From Hydractinia symbiolongicarpus (lineage: Eukaryota > Cnidaria > Hydrozoa > Anthoathecata > Hydractiniidae): a stretch of 64,000 nt of DNA. The position numbers and the translations under genes were made by a program. This document shows positions 1 to 14,148 of this stretch, in pieces. Where the stretch lies: assembly GCF_029227915.1 (NCBI RefSeq), contig NC_079880.1, forward strand, positions 684,001-748,000. Direction: 5' to 3'. Numbering within the stretch: the stretch's first letter is position 1; every line of letters starts with the position of its first letter. Below the pieces are notes generated by a model. It had not been told where the DNA came from. It was given only the letters and a program-made list of their open reading frames with translations, and ran no database searches.

Positions 1-712
1 GTTGTATCGCTTTTAACAGTGAAAGGATTGGCTGTGGGACTTAATTGAACTGATTTTGGACTATGACCTTAGAAATGTGATAACTGAGACAATTGGACTT
101 CAAGAAATAACATCCTTCTTAATTTGACATGATTGCCGGAACTCAGCGATTACACTGAGCGCTGGGGTAGCACTTTATTTAAAAATGTAGATAAATAAGT
201 CATTTTGTACTGGGGGACCAATCCTAGCCGTTATCGCGCGCTGAAGAATTAGCGACAGTTTCAAAAAGTGCATTTCATTGACTTTCTAACGGTGTCAGTT
301 CGTTTGAGTTACAACAGTTGCGTCACATATTCGTACCAACATGTATTTAGCGATATTTATCTGTTATTACTAGGTTGCATCGCTTTTAACAGTGAAACGA
401 ATGAATGTGGGACTTAATTGAACTAACTTTGGACTGTGACCTGATGAATGTGATAAATAAGACAATTGGACTCTAAGAAGTAACATTCATCTTAATTTGA
501 CATGATTGCCCGAACTCAGCGATTACACTGGGCGCTGGAGTAGCGCTTCATTTAAAAATTTAGATAAATAAGTCAATTTTTACTGTGGGACCAATTATAG
601 CCCTTAGCGCGCGCTGAAGAAATAGAGACAGTTTCAAATACTACATTTCATTGATTTTCTAACGGTGTCAGTCCGTTTGAGTTACAACGGTTGTGTCACA
701 TATTCGTACCAA
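1..712 (+). repeat. a-b monomer pair, copy 1
   Basis: The first two monomers (types a and b) match 2982-3693 with only a few differences, for example GATTGGCTG versus GATTGACTG near base 30 and ACAACAGTTG versus ACAACGGTTG near 310. The offset is 2981 bp, eight monomers. The match fails near 712, where this copy reads TTTTGCGATATT and the other reads TTAGTGATTG. The a-b pair also occurs at 5587-6331 and, with b chimeric, at 11171-11913. Confidence 0.85.
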
Positions 713-746
713 CATGTATTTTGCGATATTTTTCTGATATTACTAA

Positions 747-2529
747 GTTGCATCGCTTTTAACAATGAAACGATTTACTGTGGGACTTAATTGAACTAAC
801 TTTGGATTGTGACCTGATAAATGTGATAAATGAGACATTTGGACTCCAAGAAATAACATTCTTCTTAATTTGACGTGATTGTCGAAACTGAGCGATTACA
901 CTGGGCGCTGTGGTAGCGCTTCATTTGAAAAGTTAAATAAATAAGTCATTTTTACTTTGGGACCAATCCTAGCCGTTATTGCGCGCTGAAGAAATAGCGA
1001 CAGTTTCAAAAACTACTTTTCATTGACTTTCTAACGGTGTCAGTCCGTTTGAGTTATAATGGTTGGGTCACCGATTCGTACCAACATGTACTTAGCAATA
1101 TTTTTCTGATATTACTAGGTTGCATCCCTTTTAACAATAAAACGATTGACTGTTGGACTTAATTAAACTAACTTTTGACTGTGACCTGATAAATGTGATA
1201 AAGGAGACAATTGGACTTCAAGATATAACATTCATCTTAATTTGACGTGATTATCGGAACTCAGCGATTACACTGGGCGCTGTTGCAGCGCTTCATTTAA
1301 AAATTTAGATCAATATGTCATATTTTACTGTTAGACCAATCCTAGCCGTTATCGCGCGCAGAAGAGTTAGCGACAGTTTCAAAAAGTACATTTCATTGAC
1401 TTTCTAACGGTTTCAGTACGTTTGAGTTACAACGGTTGCGTCACATATTCGTACCAACATGTATTTAGCGATATTTTTCTGATATTACTAGGTTGCATCG
1501 CTTTTAACAATGAAACGATTTACTGTGGGACTTAATTGAACTAACTTTGTACTGTGACCTGATAAATGTGATAAATGAGACATTTGGATTCCAAGAAATA
1601 ACATTCTTCTTAATTTGACGTGATTGCCGGAACTCAGCGATTGCACTGGGCGCTGTGGTAGCGCTTCATTTAAAAATTTAGATAAATAAGTCATTTTTTA
1701 CTGTGAGACCAATCCTAGCCGTTATCGCGCGCTGAAGAATTAGCGACATTTTCAAAAACTACATTTCATTGACTTTCTAACGGTGTCAGTTCGTTTGAGT
1801 TACAACGGTTGGGTCACATATTCGTACCATCATGTATTTAGCGGTATTTCTCTGGTATTACTAGGTTGCATTGCTTTTAACAATGAAACAATTGACTGTG
1901 GGACTTAATTGATCTAACTTTGGACTTTGACCTGATAAATGTGATAAATGAGACAATTGGACTCCAACAAATAACATTCTTCTTAATTTGACGTGATTGC
2001 CGGAACTCAGCGATTGCACTGGGCGCTGTGGTAGCGATTCATTTAAAAATTTAGATAAATAAGTCATTTTTTACTGTGAGACCAATCCTAGCCGTTATCG
2101 CGCGCTGAAGAATTAGCGACAGTTTCAAAAACTACATTTCATTGACTTTCTAACGGTGTCAGTCCGTTTGAGTTATAACGGTTAGGTCACTGATTCGTCC
2201 CAACATGGACTTAGCAATATTTTTCTGATATTACTAGGTTGCATCCCTTTTAACAATAAAACGATTGACTGTTGGACTTAATTGAACTAACTTTTGACTG
2301 TGACCTGATAAATGTGATAAAGGAGACAATTGGATTTCAAGAAATAACATTCTTCTTAATTTGACGTGATTATCGGATCTCAGCGATTACACTGGGCGCT
2401 GTTGCAGCGCTTCATTTAAAAATTTAGATCAATATGTCATTTTTTACTGTTAGACCAATCCTAGCCGTTATCGCGCGCTGAAGAATTAGCGACAGTTTCA
2501 AAAAGTACATTTCATTGACTTTCTAACGG
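747..2529 (+). repeat. c-d-e-f-d block, copy 1
   Basis: Five monomers, including the rare types d, e and f, recur at 14149-15930 at an offset of 13401-13402 bp (36 monomers). Shared private marks include GCATCCC with AACAATAAAACG (types d), TTTGTACTGTGACC (type e), and TCGTCCCAACATGGAC near 2190 and 15590. The match ends near 2529, where one copy reads GTGTCAGTACG and the other TATCAATGCGC. It brackets most of domain I. Confidence 0.87.
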
Positions 2530-2610
2530 TGTCAGTACGTTTGAGTTACAACGGTTGCGTCACATATTCGTACCAACATGTATTTAGCGATATTTTTCTG
2601 ATATTACTAG

Positions 2611-4700
2611 GTTGCATCGCTTTTAACAATGAAACGATTTACTGTGGGACTTAATTGAACTAACTTTGGATTGTGACCTGATAAATGTGATAAATGAGAC
2701 AATTGGACTCCAAGAAATAACATTCTTCTTAATTTGACGTGATTGTCGAAACTGAGCGATTACACTGGGCGCTGTGGTAGCGCTACATTTGAAAAGTTAA
2801 AAAAATAAGTCATTTTTACTGTGGGACCAATCCTAGCCGTTATCGCGCGCTGAAGAAATAGCGACAGTTTCAAAAACTACTTTTCATTGACATTCTAACT
2901 GTGTCAATCCGCTTCAGTTACAACAGTTGCGTCACATATTCGTACCAACATGTATTTAATGATTTTTACCGATATTACTAAGTTGTATCGCTTTTAACAG
3001 TGAAAGGATTGACTGTGGGACTTAATTGAACTGATTTTGGACTATGACCTTAGAAATGTGATAACTGAGACAATTGGACTTCAAGAAATAACATTCTTCT
3101 TAATTTGACATGATTGCCGGAACTCAGCGATTACACTGAGCGCTGGGGTAGCACTTTATTTAAAAATGTAGATAAATAAGTCATTTTGTACTGGGGGACC
3201 AATCCTAGCCGTTATCGCGCGCTGAAGAATTAGCGACAGTTTCAAAAAGTGCATTTCATTGACTTTCTAACGGTGTCAGTTCGTTTGAGTTACAACGGTT
3301 GCGTCACATATTCGTACCAACATGTATTTAGCGATATTTATCTGTTATTACTAGGTTGCATCGCTTTTAACAGTGAAACGAATGAATGTGGGACTTAATT
3401 GAACTAACTTTGGACTGTGACCTGATGAATGTGATAAATAAGACAATTGGACTCTAAGAAGTAACATTCATCTTAATTTGACATGATTGCCCGAACTCAG
3501 CGATTACACTGGGCGCTGGAGTAGCGCTTCATTTAAAAATTTAGATAAATAAGTCAATTTTTACTGTGGGACCAATTATAGCCCTTAGCGCGCGCTGAAG
3601 AAATAGAGACAGTTTCAAATACTACATTTCATTGATTTTCTAACGGTGTCAGTCCGTTTGAGTTACAACGGTTGGGTCACATATTCGTACCAACATGTAT
3701 TTAGTGATTGTTACCCATGTTACTAAGTTGTATCGCTTTTAACAGTGAAACGATTGACTGTGGGACTTAATTGATCTAACTTTGGACTGTGACCTGATAA
3801 ATGTGATAAATGAGACAATTGGACTCCAAGAAATAACATTCTTCTTAATTTGACGTGATTGCCGGAACTCAGCGATTACACTGGGCGCTGTGGTAGCGCT
3901 TCATTTAAAAAATTAGATAAATAAGTCATTTTTTACTGTGAGACCAATCCTAGCCGTTATCGTGCGCTGAAGAATTAGCGACAGTTTCAAAAAGTACATT
4001 TCATTGACTTTCTAACGGTGTCAGTCCGTTTCAGTTACAACGGTTGGGTCACATATTCGTACCAACATGTATTTTGCGATATTTTTCTGATATTACTAAG
4101 TTGCATCGCTTTTAACAATGAAACGATTTACTGTGGGACTTAATTGAACTAACTTTGGATTTTGACCTGATAAATGTGATAAATGAGACATTTGGACTCC
4201 AAGAAATAACATTCTTCTTAATTTGACGTGATTGTCGAAACTGAGCGATTACACTGGGCGCTGTGGTAGCGCTTCATTTGAAAAGTTAAATAAATAAGTC
4301 ATTTTTACTTTGGGACCAATCCTAGCCGTTATCGCGCGCTGAAGAAATAGCGACAGTTTCAAAAACTACTTTTCATTGACTTTCTAACGGTGTCAATCCG
4401 CTTCAGTTACAACAGTTGCGTCACATATTCGTACCAACATGTATTTAATGATTTTTACCGATATTACTAAGTTGTATCGCTTTTAACAGTGAAAGGATTG
4501 ACTGTGGGACTTAATTGAACTGATTTTGGACTATGACCTTAGAAATGTGATAACTGAGACAATTGGACTTCAAGAAATAACATTCTTCTTAATTTGACAT
4601 GATTGCCGGAACTCAGCGATTACACTGAGCGCTGGGGTAGCGCTTCATTTAAAAAATTAGATAAATAAGTCATTTTTTACTGTGAGACCAATCCTAGCCG
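2611..4700 (+). repeat. 7-monomer-shift block, copy 1
   Basis: Monomers c-a-b-g-c-a match 5216-7305 at an offset of 2605 bp. A shared private mark is GACATTCTAACTGTGTC, near 2889 and 5494. The match fails near 4700, where this copy continues CGCGCGCTGAAGAAATAG and the other CGTGCGCTGAAGAATTAG. With the next pair of entries this shows a 7-monomer period across about 2.6-11.2 kb. Confidence 0.85.
2982..3693 (+). repeat. a-b monomer pair, copy 2
   Basis: This is the counterpart of 1-712. It is also the start of the a-b-g-c run that reappears at 5587-7075, so it sits in two overlapping duplication relationships (offsets of 8 and 7 monomers). Confidence 0.85.
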
Positions 4701-5215
4701 TTATCGCGCGCTGAAGAAATAGCGACAGTTTCAAAAACTACTTTTCATTGACTTTCTAACGGTGTCAATCCGCTTCAGTTACAACAGTTGCGTCACATAT
4801 TCGTACCAACATGTATTTAATGATTTTTACCGATATTACTAAGTTGTATCGCTTTTAACAGTGAAAGGATTGACTGTGGGACTTAATTGAACTGATTTTG
4901 GACTATGAGCTTAGAAATGTGATAACTGAGACAATTGGACTTCAAGAAATAACATTCTTCTTAATTTGACATGATTGCCGGAACTCAGCGATTACACTGA
5001 GCGCTGGGGTAGCGCTTCATTTAAAAAATTAGATAAATAAGTCATTTTTTACTGTGAGACCAATCCTAGCCGTTATCGTGCGCTGAAGAATTAGCGACAG
5101 TTTCAAAAAGTACATTTCATTGACTTTCTAACGGTGTCAGTCCGTTTGAGTTACAACGGTTGGGTCACATATTCGTACCAACATGTATTTAGCGATATTT
5201 TTCTGATATTACTAA

Positions 5216-7305
5216 GTTGCATCGCTTTTAAGAATGAAACGATTTACTGTGGGACTTAATTGAACTAACTTTGGATTGTGACCTGATAAATGTGATAAAT
5301 GAGACAATTGGACTCCAAGAAATAACATTCTTCTTAATTTGACGTGATTGTCGAAACTGAGCGATTACACTGGGCGCTGTGGTAGCGCTACATTTGAAAA
5401 GTTAAATAAATAAGTCATTTTTACTGTGGGACCAATCCTAGCCGTTATCGCGCGCTGAAGAAATACCGACAGTTTCAAAAACTACTTTTCATTGACATTC
5501 TAACTGTGTCAATCCGCTTCAGTTACAACAGTTGCGTCACATATTCGTACCAACATGTATTTAATGATTTTTACCGATATTACTAAGTTGTATCGCTTTT
5601 AACAGTGAAAGGATTGACTGTGGGACTTAATTGAACTGATTTTGGACTATGACCTTAGAAATGTGATAACTGAGACAATTGGACTTCAAGAAATAACATT
5701 CTTCTTAATTTGACATGATTGCCGGAACTCAGCGATTACACTGAGCGCTGGGGTAGCACTTTATTTAAAAATGTAGATAAATAAGTCATTTTGTACTGGG
5801 GGACCAATCCTAGCCGTTATCGCGCGCTGAAGAATTAGCGACAGTTTCAAAAAGTGCATTTCATTGACTTTCTAACGGTGTCAGTTCGTTTGAGTTACAA
5901 CGGTTGCGTCACATATTCGTACCAACATGTATTTAGCGATATTTATCTGTTATTACTAGGTTGCATCGCTTTTACCAGTGAAACGAATGAATGTGGGACT
6001 TAATTGAACTAACTTTGGACTGTGACCTGATGAATGTGATAAATAAGACAATTGGACTCTAAGAAGTAACATTCATCTTAATTTGACTTGATTGCCCGAA
6101 CTCAGCGATTACACTGGGCGCTGGAGTAGCGCTTCATTTAAAAATTTAGATAAATAAGTCAATTTTTACTGTGGGACCAATTATAGCCCTTAGCGCGCGC
6201 TGAAGAAATAGAGACAGTTTCAAATACTACATTTCATTGATTTTCTAACGGTGTCAGTCCGTTTGAGTTACAACGGTTGGGTCACATATTCGTACCAACA
6301 TGTATTTAGTGAATGTTACCCATGTTACTAAGTTGTATCGCTTTTAACAGTGAAACGATTGACTGTGGGACTTAATTGATCTAACTTTGGACTGTGACCT
6401 GATAAATGTGATAAATGAGACAATTGGACTCCAAGAAATAACATTCTTCTTAATTTGACGTGATTGCCGGAACTCAGCGATTACACTGGGCGCTGTGGTA
6501 GCGCTTCATTTAAAAAATTAGATAAATAAGTCATTTTTTACTGTGAGACCAATCCTAGCCGTTATCGTGCGCTGAAGAATTAGCGACAGTTTCAAAAAGT
6601 ACATTTCATTGACTTTCTAACGGTGTCAGTCCGTTTGAGTTACAACGGTTGGGTCACATATTCGTACCAACATGTATTTTGCGATATTTTTCTGATATTA
6701 CTAAGTTGCATCGCTTTTAACAATGAAACGATTTACTGTGGGACTTAATTGAACTAACTTTGGATTTTGACCTGATAAATGTGATAAATGAGACATTTGG
6801 ACTCCAAGAAATAACATTCTTCTTAATTTGACGTGATTGTCGAAACTGAGCGATTACACTGGGCGCTGTGGTAGCGCTTCATTTGAAAAGTTAAATAAAT
6901 AAGTCATTTTTACTTTGGGACCAATCCTAACCGTTATCCCGCGCTGAAGAAATAGCGACAGTTTCAAAAACTACTTTTCATTGACTTTCTAACGGTGTCA
7001 ATCCGCTTCAGTTACAACAGTTGCGTCACATATTCGTACCAACATGTATTTAATGATTTTTACCGATATTACTAAGTTGTATCGCTTTTAACAGTGAAAG
7101 GATTGACTGTGGGACTTAATTGAACTGATTTTGGACTATGACCTTAGAAATGTGATAACTGAGACAATTGGACTTCAAGAAATAACATTCTTCTTAATTT
7201 GACATGATTGCCGGAACTCAGCGATTACACTGAGCGCTGGGGTAGCGCTTCATTTAAAAAATTAGATAAATAAGTCATTTTTTACTGTGAGACCAATCCT
7301 AGCCG
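5216..7305 (+). repeat. 7-monomer-shift block, copy 2
   Basis: This is the counterpart of 2611-4700. Its right part (from 6104) is in turn the left part of the next 7-monomer duplication, so the g-c-a segment exists three times at about 2604-bp spacing (starts 3727, 6332, 8936). Confidence 0.85.
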
Positions 7306-8584
7306 TTATCGTGCGCTGAAGAATTAGCGACAGTTTCAAAAAGTACATTTCATTGACTTTCTAACGGTGTCAGTCCGTTTGAGTTACAACGGTTGCGTCA
7401 CATATTCGCACCAACATGTATTTAGCGATATTTTTCTGATATTACTAAGTTGCATCGCTTTTAACAATGAAACGATTTACTGTGGGACTTAATTGAACTG
7501 ATTTTGGACTATGACCTTATAAATGTGATAAGTGAGACAATTGGACTCCAAGAAATAACATTCTTCTAAATTTGACATAATTGCCGGAACTCAGCGATTA
7601 CACTGGGCGCTGTGGGAGCGCTTCATTTAAAAATTTAGATAAAAGAGTCATTTGTTACTGTGGGACCAATCCTAGCCGTTAGCGCGTGCTGAAGAAATAG
7701 AGGCAGTTTCAAATGCTACATTTCACTGACTTTCTAACAGTGTCAGACTGTTTGAGTTACAACGGTTGCGTCACATATTCGTACCAACATGTATTTAGCG
7801 ATGTTTATCTGTTATTACTAGGTTGCATCGCTTTTAACAGTGAAAGGATTGAAAGTGGGACTTAATAGAACTAAATTTGGACTGTAACCTGATAAATGTG
7901 ATAAATGGGACAATTGGGCTCCAAGAAATAACAATCATCTTAACTTGACATGATTGCCGGAACTCAGCGATTACACTGAGCGCTGTGGTAGTGCTTCATT
8001 TAAAAATTTAGATAAATAAGTCATTCTTTACCGTGGGACCAATCCTCGCCGTTATCGCGCGCTGAAGAAATAACGACAGTTTCAAAAACTACATTTCATT
8101 GACTCTCGATTGGTGTCAATGCGTTTGAGTTACAACGGTTGGGTCACATATTCGTACCAACATGTATTTTGCGATATTTTTCTGATATTACTAAGTTGCA
8201 TCGCTTTTAACAATGAAACGATTGACTGTGGGACTTAATTGATCTAACTTTGGACTGTGACCTGATAAATGTGATAAATGAGACAATTGGACTCCAAGAA
8301 ATAACATTCTTCTTAATTTGACGTGATTGCGGAACTCAGCGATTACACTGGGCGCTGTGGTAGCGCTTCATTTAAAAAATTAGATAAACAAGTCATTTTT
8401 TACTGTGAGACCAATCCTAGCCGTTATCGTGCGCTGAAGAATTAGCGACAGTTTCAAAAAGTACATTTCATTGACTTTCTAACGGTGTCAGTCCGTTTGA
8501 GTTACAACGGTTGGTTCACATATTCGTACCAACATGTATTTAGCGATATTTTTCTGATATTACTAAGCATCGCTTTTAACAATG
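6104..8584 (+). repeat. 7-monomer HOR unit, copy 1 (2604-bp shift)
   Basis: Seven successive monomer starts (6332, 6705, 7076, 7449, 7822, 8195, 8567) recur exactly 2604 bp later. The copies are nearly identical and share private marks: TTAGTGAATGTTACCC, CTAACCGTTATCCCGCG, a missing C in ATTGCGGAAC, and a 3-bp loss turning AGTTGCAT into AGCAT at 8567. Differences seen include ACATAATTGCC versus ACATGATTGCC and GTACCAACA versus GTACTAACA. The left boundary lies within GCGATTACACTGGGCGCTGG, where the flanks switch type. Confidence 0.9.
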
Positions 8585-8707
8585 AAACGATTTACTGTGA
8601 GACTTAATTGAACTAACTTTGGATTGTGACGTGATAAATGTGATAAATGAGACATTTGGACTCCAAGAAATAACATTCTTCTTAATTTGACGTGATTGTC
8701 GAAACTG

Positions 8708-11188
8708 AGCGATTACACTGGGCGCTGGAGTAGCGCTTCATTTAAAAATTTAGATAAATAAGTCAATTTTTACTGTGGGACCAATTATAGCCCTTAGCGC
8801 GCGCTGAAGAAATAGAGACAGTTTCAAATACTACATTTCATTGATTTTCTAACGGTGTCAGTCCGTTTGAGTTACAACGGTTGGGTCACATATTCGTACC
8901 AACATGTATTTAGTGAATGTTACCCATGTTACTAAGTTGTATCGCTTTTAACAGTGAAACGATTGACTGTGGGACTTAATTGATCTAACTTTGGACTGTG
9001 ACCTGATAAATGTGATAAATGAGACAATTGGACTCCAAGAAATAACATTCTTCTTAATTTGACGTGATTGCCGGAACTCAGCGATTACACTGGGCGCTGT
9101 GGTAGCGCTTCATTTAAAAAATTAGATAAATAAGTCATTTTTTACTGTGAGACCAATCCTAGCCGTTATCGTGCGCTGAAGAATTAGCGACAGTTTCAAA
9201 AAGTACATTTCATTGACTTTCTAACGGTGTCAGTCCGTTTGAGTTACAACGGTTGGGTCACATATTCGTACCAACATGTATTTTGCGATATTTTTCTGAT
9301 ATTACTAAGTTGCATCGCTTTTAACAATGAAACGATTTACTGTGGGACTTAATTGAACTAACTTTGGATTTTGACCTGATAAATGTGATAAATGAGACAT
9401 TTGGACTCCAAGAAATAACATTCTTCTTAATTTGACGTGATTGTCGAAACTGAGCGATTACACTGGGCGCTGTGGTAGCGCTTCATTTGAAAAGTTAAAT
9501 AAATAAGTCATTTTTACTTTGGGACCAATCCTAACCGTTATCCCGCGCTGAAGAAATAGCGACAGTTTCAAAAACTACTTTTCATTGACTTTCTAACGGT
9601 GTCAATCCGCTTCAGTTACAACAGTTGCGTCACATATTCGTACCAACATGTATTTAATGATTTTTACCGATATTACTAAGTTGTATCGCTTTTAACAGTG
9701 AAAGGATTGACTGTGGGACTTAATTGAACTGATTTTGGACTATGACCTTAGAAATGTGATAACTGAGACAATTGGACTTCAAGAAATAACATTCTTCTTA
9801 ATTTGACATGATTGCCGGAACTCAGCGATTACACTGAGCGCTGGGGTAGCGCTTCATTTAAAAAATTAGATAAATAAGTCATTTTTTACTGTGAGACCAA
9901 TCCTAGCCGTTATCGTGCGCTGAAGAATTAGCGACAGTTTCAAAAAGTACATTTCATTGACTTTCTAACGGTGTCAGTCCGTTTGAGTTACAACGGTTGC
10001 GTCACATATTCGCACCAACATGTATTTAGCGATATTTTTCTGATATTACTAAGTTGCATCGCTTTTAACAATGAAACGATTTACTGTGGGACTTAATTGA
10101 ACTGATTTTGGACTATGACCTTATAAATGTGATAAGTGAGACAATTGGACTCCAAGAAATAACATTCTTCTAAATTTGACATGATTGCCGGAACTCAGCG
10201 ATTACACTGGGCGCTGTGGGAGCGCTTCATTTAAAAATTTAGATAAAAGAGTCATTTGTTACTGTGGGACCAATCCTAGCCGTTAGCGCGTGCTGAAGAA
10301 ATAGAGGCAGTTTCAAATGCTACATTTCACTGACTTTCTAACAGTGTCAGACTGTTTGAGTTACAACGGTTGCGTCACATATTCGTACTAACATGTATTT
10401 AGCGATGTTTATCTGTTATTACTAGGTTGCATCGCTTTTAACAGTGAAAGGATTGAAAGTGGGACTTAATAGAACTAAATTTGGACTGTAACCTGATAAA
10501 TGTGATAAATGGGACAATTGGGCTCCAAGAAATAACAATCATCTTAACTTGACATGATTGCCGGAACTCAGCGATTACACTGAGCGCTGTGGTAGTGCTT
10601 CATTTAAAAATTTAGATAAATAAGTCATTCTTTACCGTGGGACCAATCCTCGCCGTTATCGCGCGCTGAAGAAATAACGACAGTTTCAAAAACTACATTT
10701 CATTGACTCTCGATTGGTGTCAATGCGTTTGAGTTACAACGGTTGGGTCACATATTCGTACCAACATGTATTTTGCGATATTTTTCTGATATTACTAAGT
10801 TGCATCGCTTTTAACAATGAAACGATTGACTGTGGGACTTAATTGATCTAACTTTGGACTGTGACCTGATAAATGTGATAAATGAGACAATTGGACTCCA
10901 AGAAATAACATTCTTCTTAATTTGACGTGATTGCGGAACTCAGCGATTACACTGGGCGCTGTGGTAGCGCTTCATTTAAAAAATTAGATAAACAAGTCAT
11001 TTTTTACTGTGAGACCAATCCTAGCCGTTATCGTGCGCTGAAGAATTAGCGACAGTTTCAAAAAGTACATTTCATTGACTTTCTAACGGTGTCAGTCCGT
11101 TTGAGTTACAACGGTTGGTTCACATATTCGTACCAACATGTATTTAGCGATATTTTTCTGATATTACTAAGCATCGCTTTTAACAGTG
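8708..11188 (+). repeat. 7-monomer HOR unit, copy 2 (2604-bp shift)
   Basis: This is the near-identical partner of 6104-8584. It carries the same 3-bp loss at 11171. After CGCTTTTAACA at about 11181 the copies part: this one continues with type a (GTGAAAGGATTG) and the first with type c. High similarity with shared micro-deletions points to a recent duplication. Confidence 0.9.
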
Positions 11189-14148
11189 AAAGGATTGACT
11201 GTGGGACTTAATTGAACTGATTTTGGACTATGACCTTAGAAATGTGATAACTGAGACAATTGGACTTCAAGAAATAACATCCTTCTTAATTTGACATGAT
11301 TGCCGGAACTCAGCGATTACACTGAGCGCTGGGGTAGCACTTTATTTAAAAATGTAGATAAATAAGTCATTTTGTACTGGGGGACCAAGCCTAGCCGTTA
11401 TCGCGCGCTGAAGAATTAGCGACAGTTTCAAAAAGTGCATTTCATTGACTTTCTAACGGTGTCAGTTCGTTTGAGTTACAACGGTTGCGTCACATAATCG
11501 TACCAACATGTATTTAGCGATATTTATCTGTTATTACTAGGTTGCATCGCTTTTAACAGTGAAACGAATGAATGTGGGACTTAATTGAACTAACTTTGGA
11601 CTGTGACCTGATGAATGTGATAAATAAGACAATTGGACTCTAAGATGTAACATTCATCTTAATTTGACATGATTGCCCGAACTCAGCGATTACACTGGGC
11701 GCTGGAGTAGCGCTTCATTTAAAAAATTAGATAAATAAGTCATTTTTTACTGTGAGACCAATCCTAGCCGTTATCGTGCGCTGAAGAATTAGCGACAGTT
11801 TCAAAAAGTACATTTCATTGACTTTCTAACGGTGTCAGTCCGTTTGAGTTACAACGGTTGGGTCACATATTCGTACCAACATGTATTTTGCGATATTTTT
11901 CTGATATTACTAAGTTGCATCGCTTTTAACAATGAAACGATTTACTGTGGGACTTAATTGAACTAACTTTGGATTGTGACCTGATAAATGTGATAAATGA
12001 GACAATTGGACTTCAAGAAATAACATCCTTCTTAATTTGACATGATTGCCGGAACTCAGCGATTACACTGAGCGCTGGCGTAGCACTTTATTTAAAAATG
12101 TAGATAAATAAGTCATTTTGTACTGGGGGACCAATCCTAGCCGTTATCGCGCGCTGAAGAATTAGCGACAGTTTCAAAAAGTGCATTTCATTGACTTTCT
12201 AACGGTGTCAGTTCGTTTGAGTTACAACGGTTGCGTCACATATTCGTACCAACATGTATTTAGCGATATTTATATGTTATTACTAGGTTGCATCGCTTTT
12301 AACAGTGAAACGAATGAATGTGGGACTTAATTGAACTAACTTTGGACTGTGACCTGATGAATGTGATAAATAAGACAATTGGACTCTAAGAAGTAACATT
12401 CATCTTAATTTGACATGATTGCCCGAACTCAGCGATTACACTGGGCGCTGGAGTAGCGCTTCATTTAAAAATTTAGATAAATAAGTCAATTTTTACTGTG
12501 GGACCAATTATAGCCCTTAGCGCGCGCTGAAAAAATAGAGACAGTTTCAAATACTACATTTCATTGATTTTCTAACGGTGTCAGTCCGTTTGAGTTACAA
12601 CGGTTGGGTCACATATTCGTACCAACATGTATTTAGTGATTGTTACCCATGTTACTAAGTTGTATCGCTTTTAACAGTGAAACGATTGACTGTGGGACTT
12701 AATTGATCTAACTTTGGACTGTGATCTGATAAATGTGATAAATGAGACAATTGGACTCCAAGAAATAACATTCTTCTTAATTTGACGTGATTGCCGGAAC
12801 TCAGCGATTACACTGGGCGCTGTGGTAGCGCTTCATTTAAAAAATTAGATAAATAAGTCATTTTTTACTGTGAGACCAATCCTAGCCGTTATCGTGCGCT
12901 GAAGAATTAGCGACAGTTTCAAAAAGTACATTTCATTGACTTTCTAACGGTGTCAGTCCGTTTGAGTTACAGCGGTTGGGTCACATATTCGTACCAACAT
13001 GTATTTTGCGATATTTTTCTGATATAACTAAGTTGCATCGCTTTTAACAATGAAACGATTTACTGTGGGACTTAATTGAACTAACTTTGGATTGTGACCT
13101 GATAAATGTGATAAATGAGACATTTGGACTCCAAGAAATAACATTCTTCTTAATTTGACGTGATTGTCGAAACTGAGCAATTACACTGGGCGCTGTGGTA
13201 GCGCTTCATTTGAAAAGTTAAATAAATAAGTCATTTTTACTTTGGGACCAATCCTAGCCGTTATCGCGCGCTGAAGAAATAGCGACAGTTTCAAAAAGTG
13301 CATTTCATTGACTTTCTAACGGTGTCAGTTCGTTTGAGTTACAACGGTTGCGTCACATATTCGTACCAACATGTATTTAGCGATATTTATCTGTTATTAC
13401 TAGGTTGCATCGCTTTTAACAGTGAAACGAATGAATGTGGGACTTAATTGAACTAACTTTGGACTGTGACCTGATGAATGTGATAAATAAGACAATTGGA
13501 CTCTAAGAAGTAACATTCATCTTAATTTGACATGATTGCCCGAACTCAGCGATTACACTGGGCGCTGGAGTAGCGCTTCATTTAAAAATTTAGATAAATA
13601 AGTCAATTTTTACTGTGGGACCAATTATAGCCCTTAGCGCGCGCTGAGGAAATAGAGACAGTTTCAAATACTACATTTCATTGATTTTCTAACGGTGTCA
13701 GTCCGTTTGAGTTACAACGGTTGGGTCACATATTCGTACCAACATGTATTTAGTGATTGTTACCCATGTTACTAAGTTGTATCGCTTTTAACAGTGAAGC
13801 GATTGACTGTGGGACTTAATTGATCTAACTTTGGACTGTGACCTGATAAATGTGATAAATGAGACAATTGGACTCCAAGAAATAACATTCTTCTTAATTT
13901 GACGTGATTGCCGGAACTCAGCGATTACACTGGGCGCTGTGGTAGCGCTTCATTTAAAAAATTAGATAAATAAGTCATTTTTTACTGTGAGACCAATCCT
14001 AGCCGTTATCGTGCGCTGAAGAATTAGCGACAGTTTCAAAAAGTACATTTCATTGACTTTCTAACGGTGTCAGTCCGTTTGAGTTACAACGGTTGGGTCA
14101 CATATTCGTACCAACATGTATTTTGCGATATTTTTCTGATATTACTAA

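Noticed and set aside
70-480. Poly(A) signals (AATAAA) and TATA-like strings
   Set aside because: These are AT-rich words that recur with the monomer (for example in CCTAATAAATG or GTTAAATAAATAAG). Without a transcript or promoter context they do not support a transcription unit.
1488-1694. 68-codon minus-strand open frame, with siblings at 1861-2067 and 15262-15468
   Set aside because: All three occupy the same phase of the monomer and differ only as the repeat differs. Most monomers carry stops in this frame. No coding context or homology is recognisable.
3384-3440. Possible hammerhead ribozyme core (CTGATGA in type b monomers, as in some animal satellites)
   Set aside because: Only some type b and related monomers read CTGATGA; most read CTGATAA. 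The following bases give no stem II with GAAA and no closing helices.
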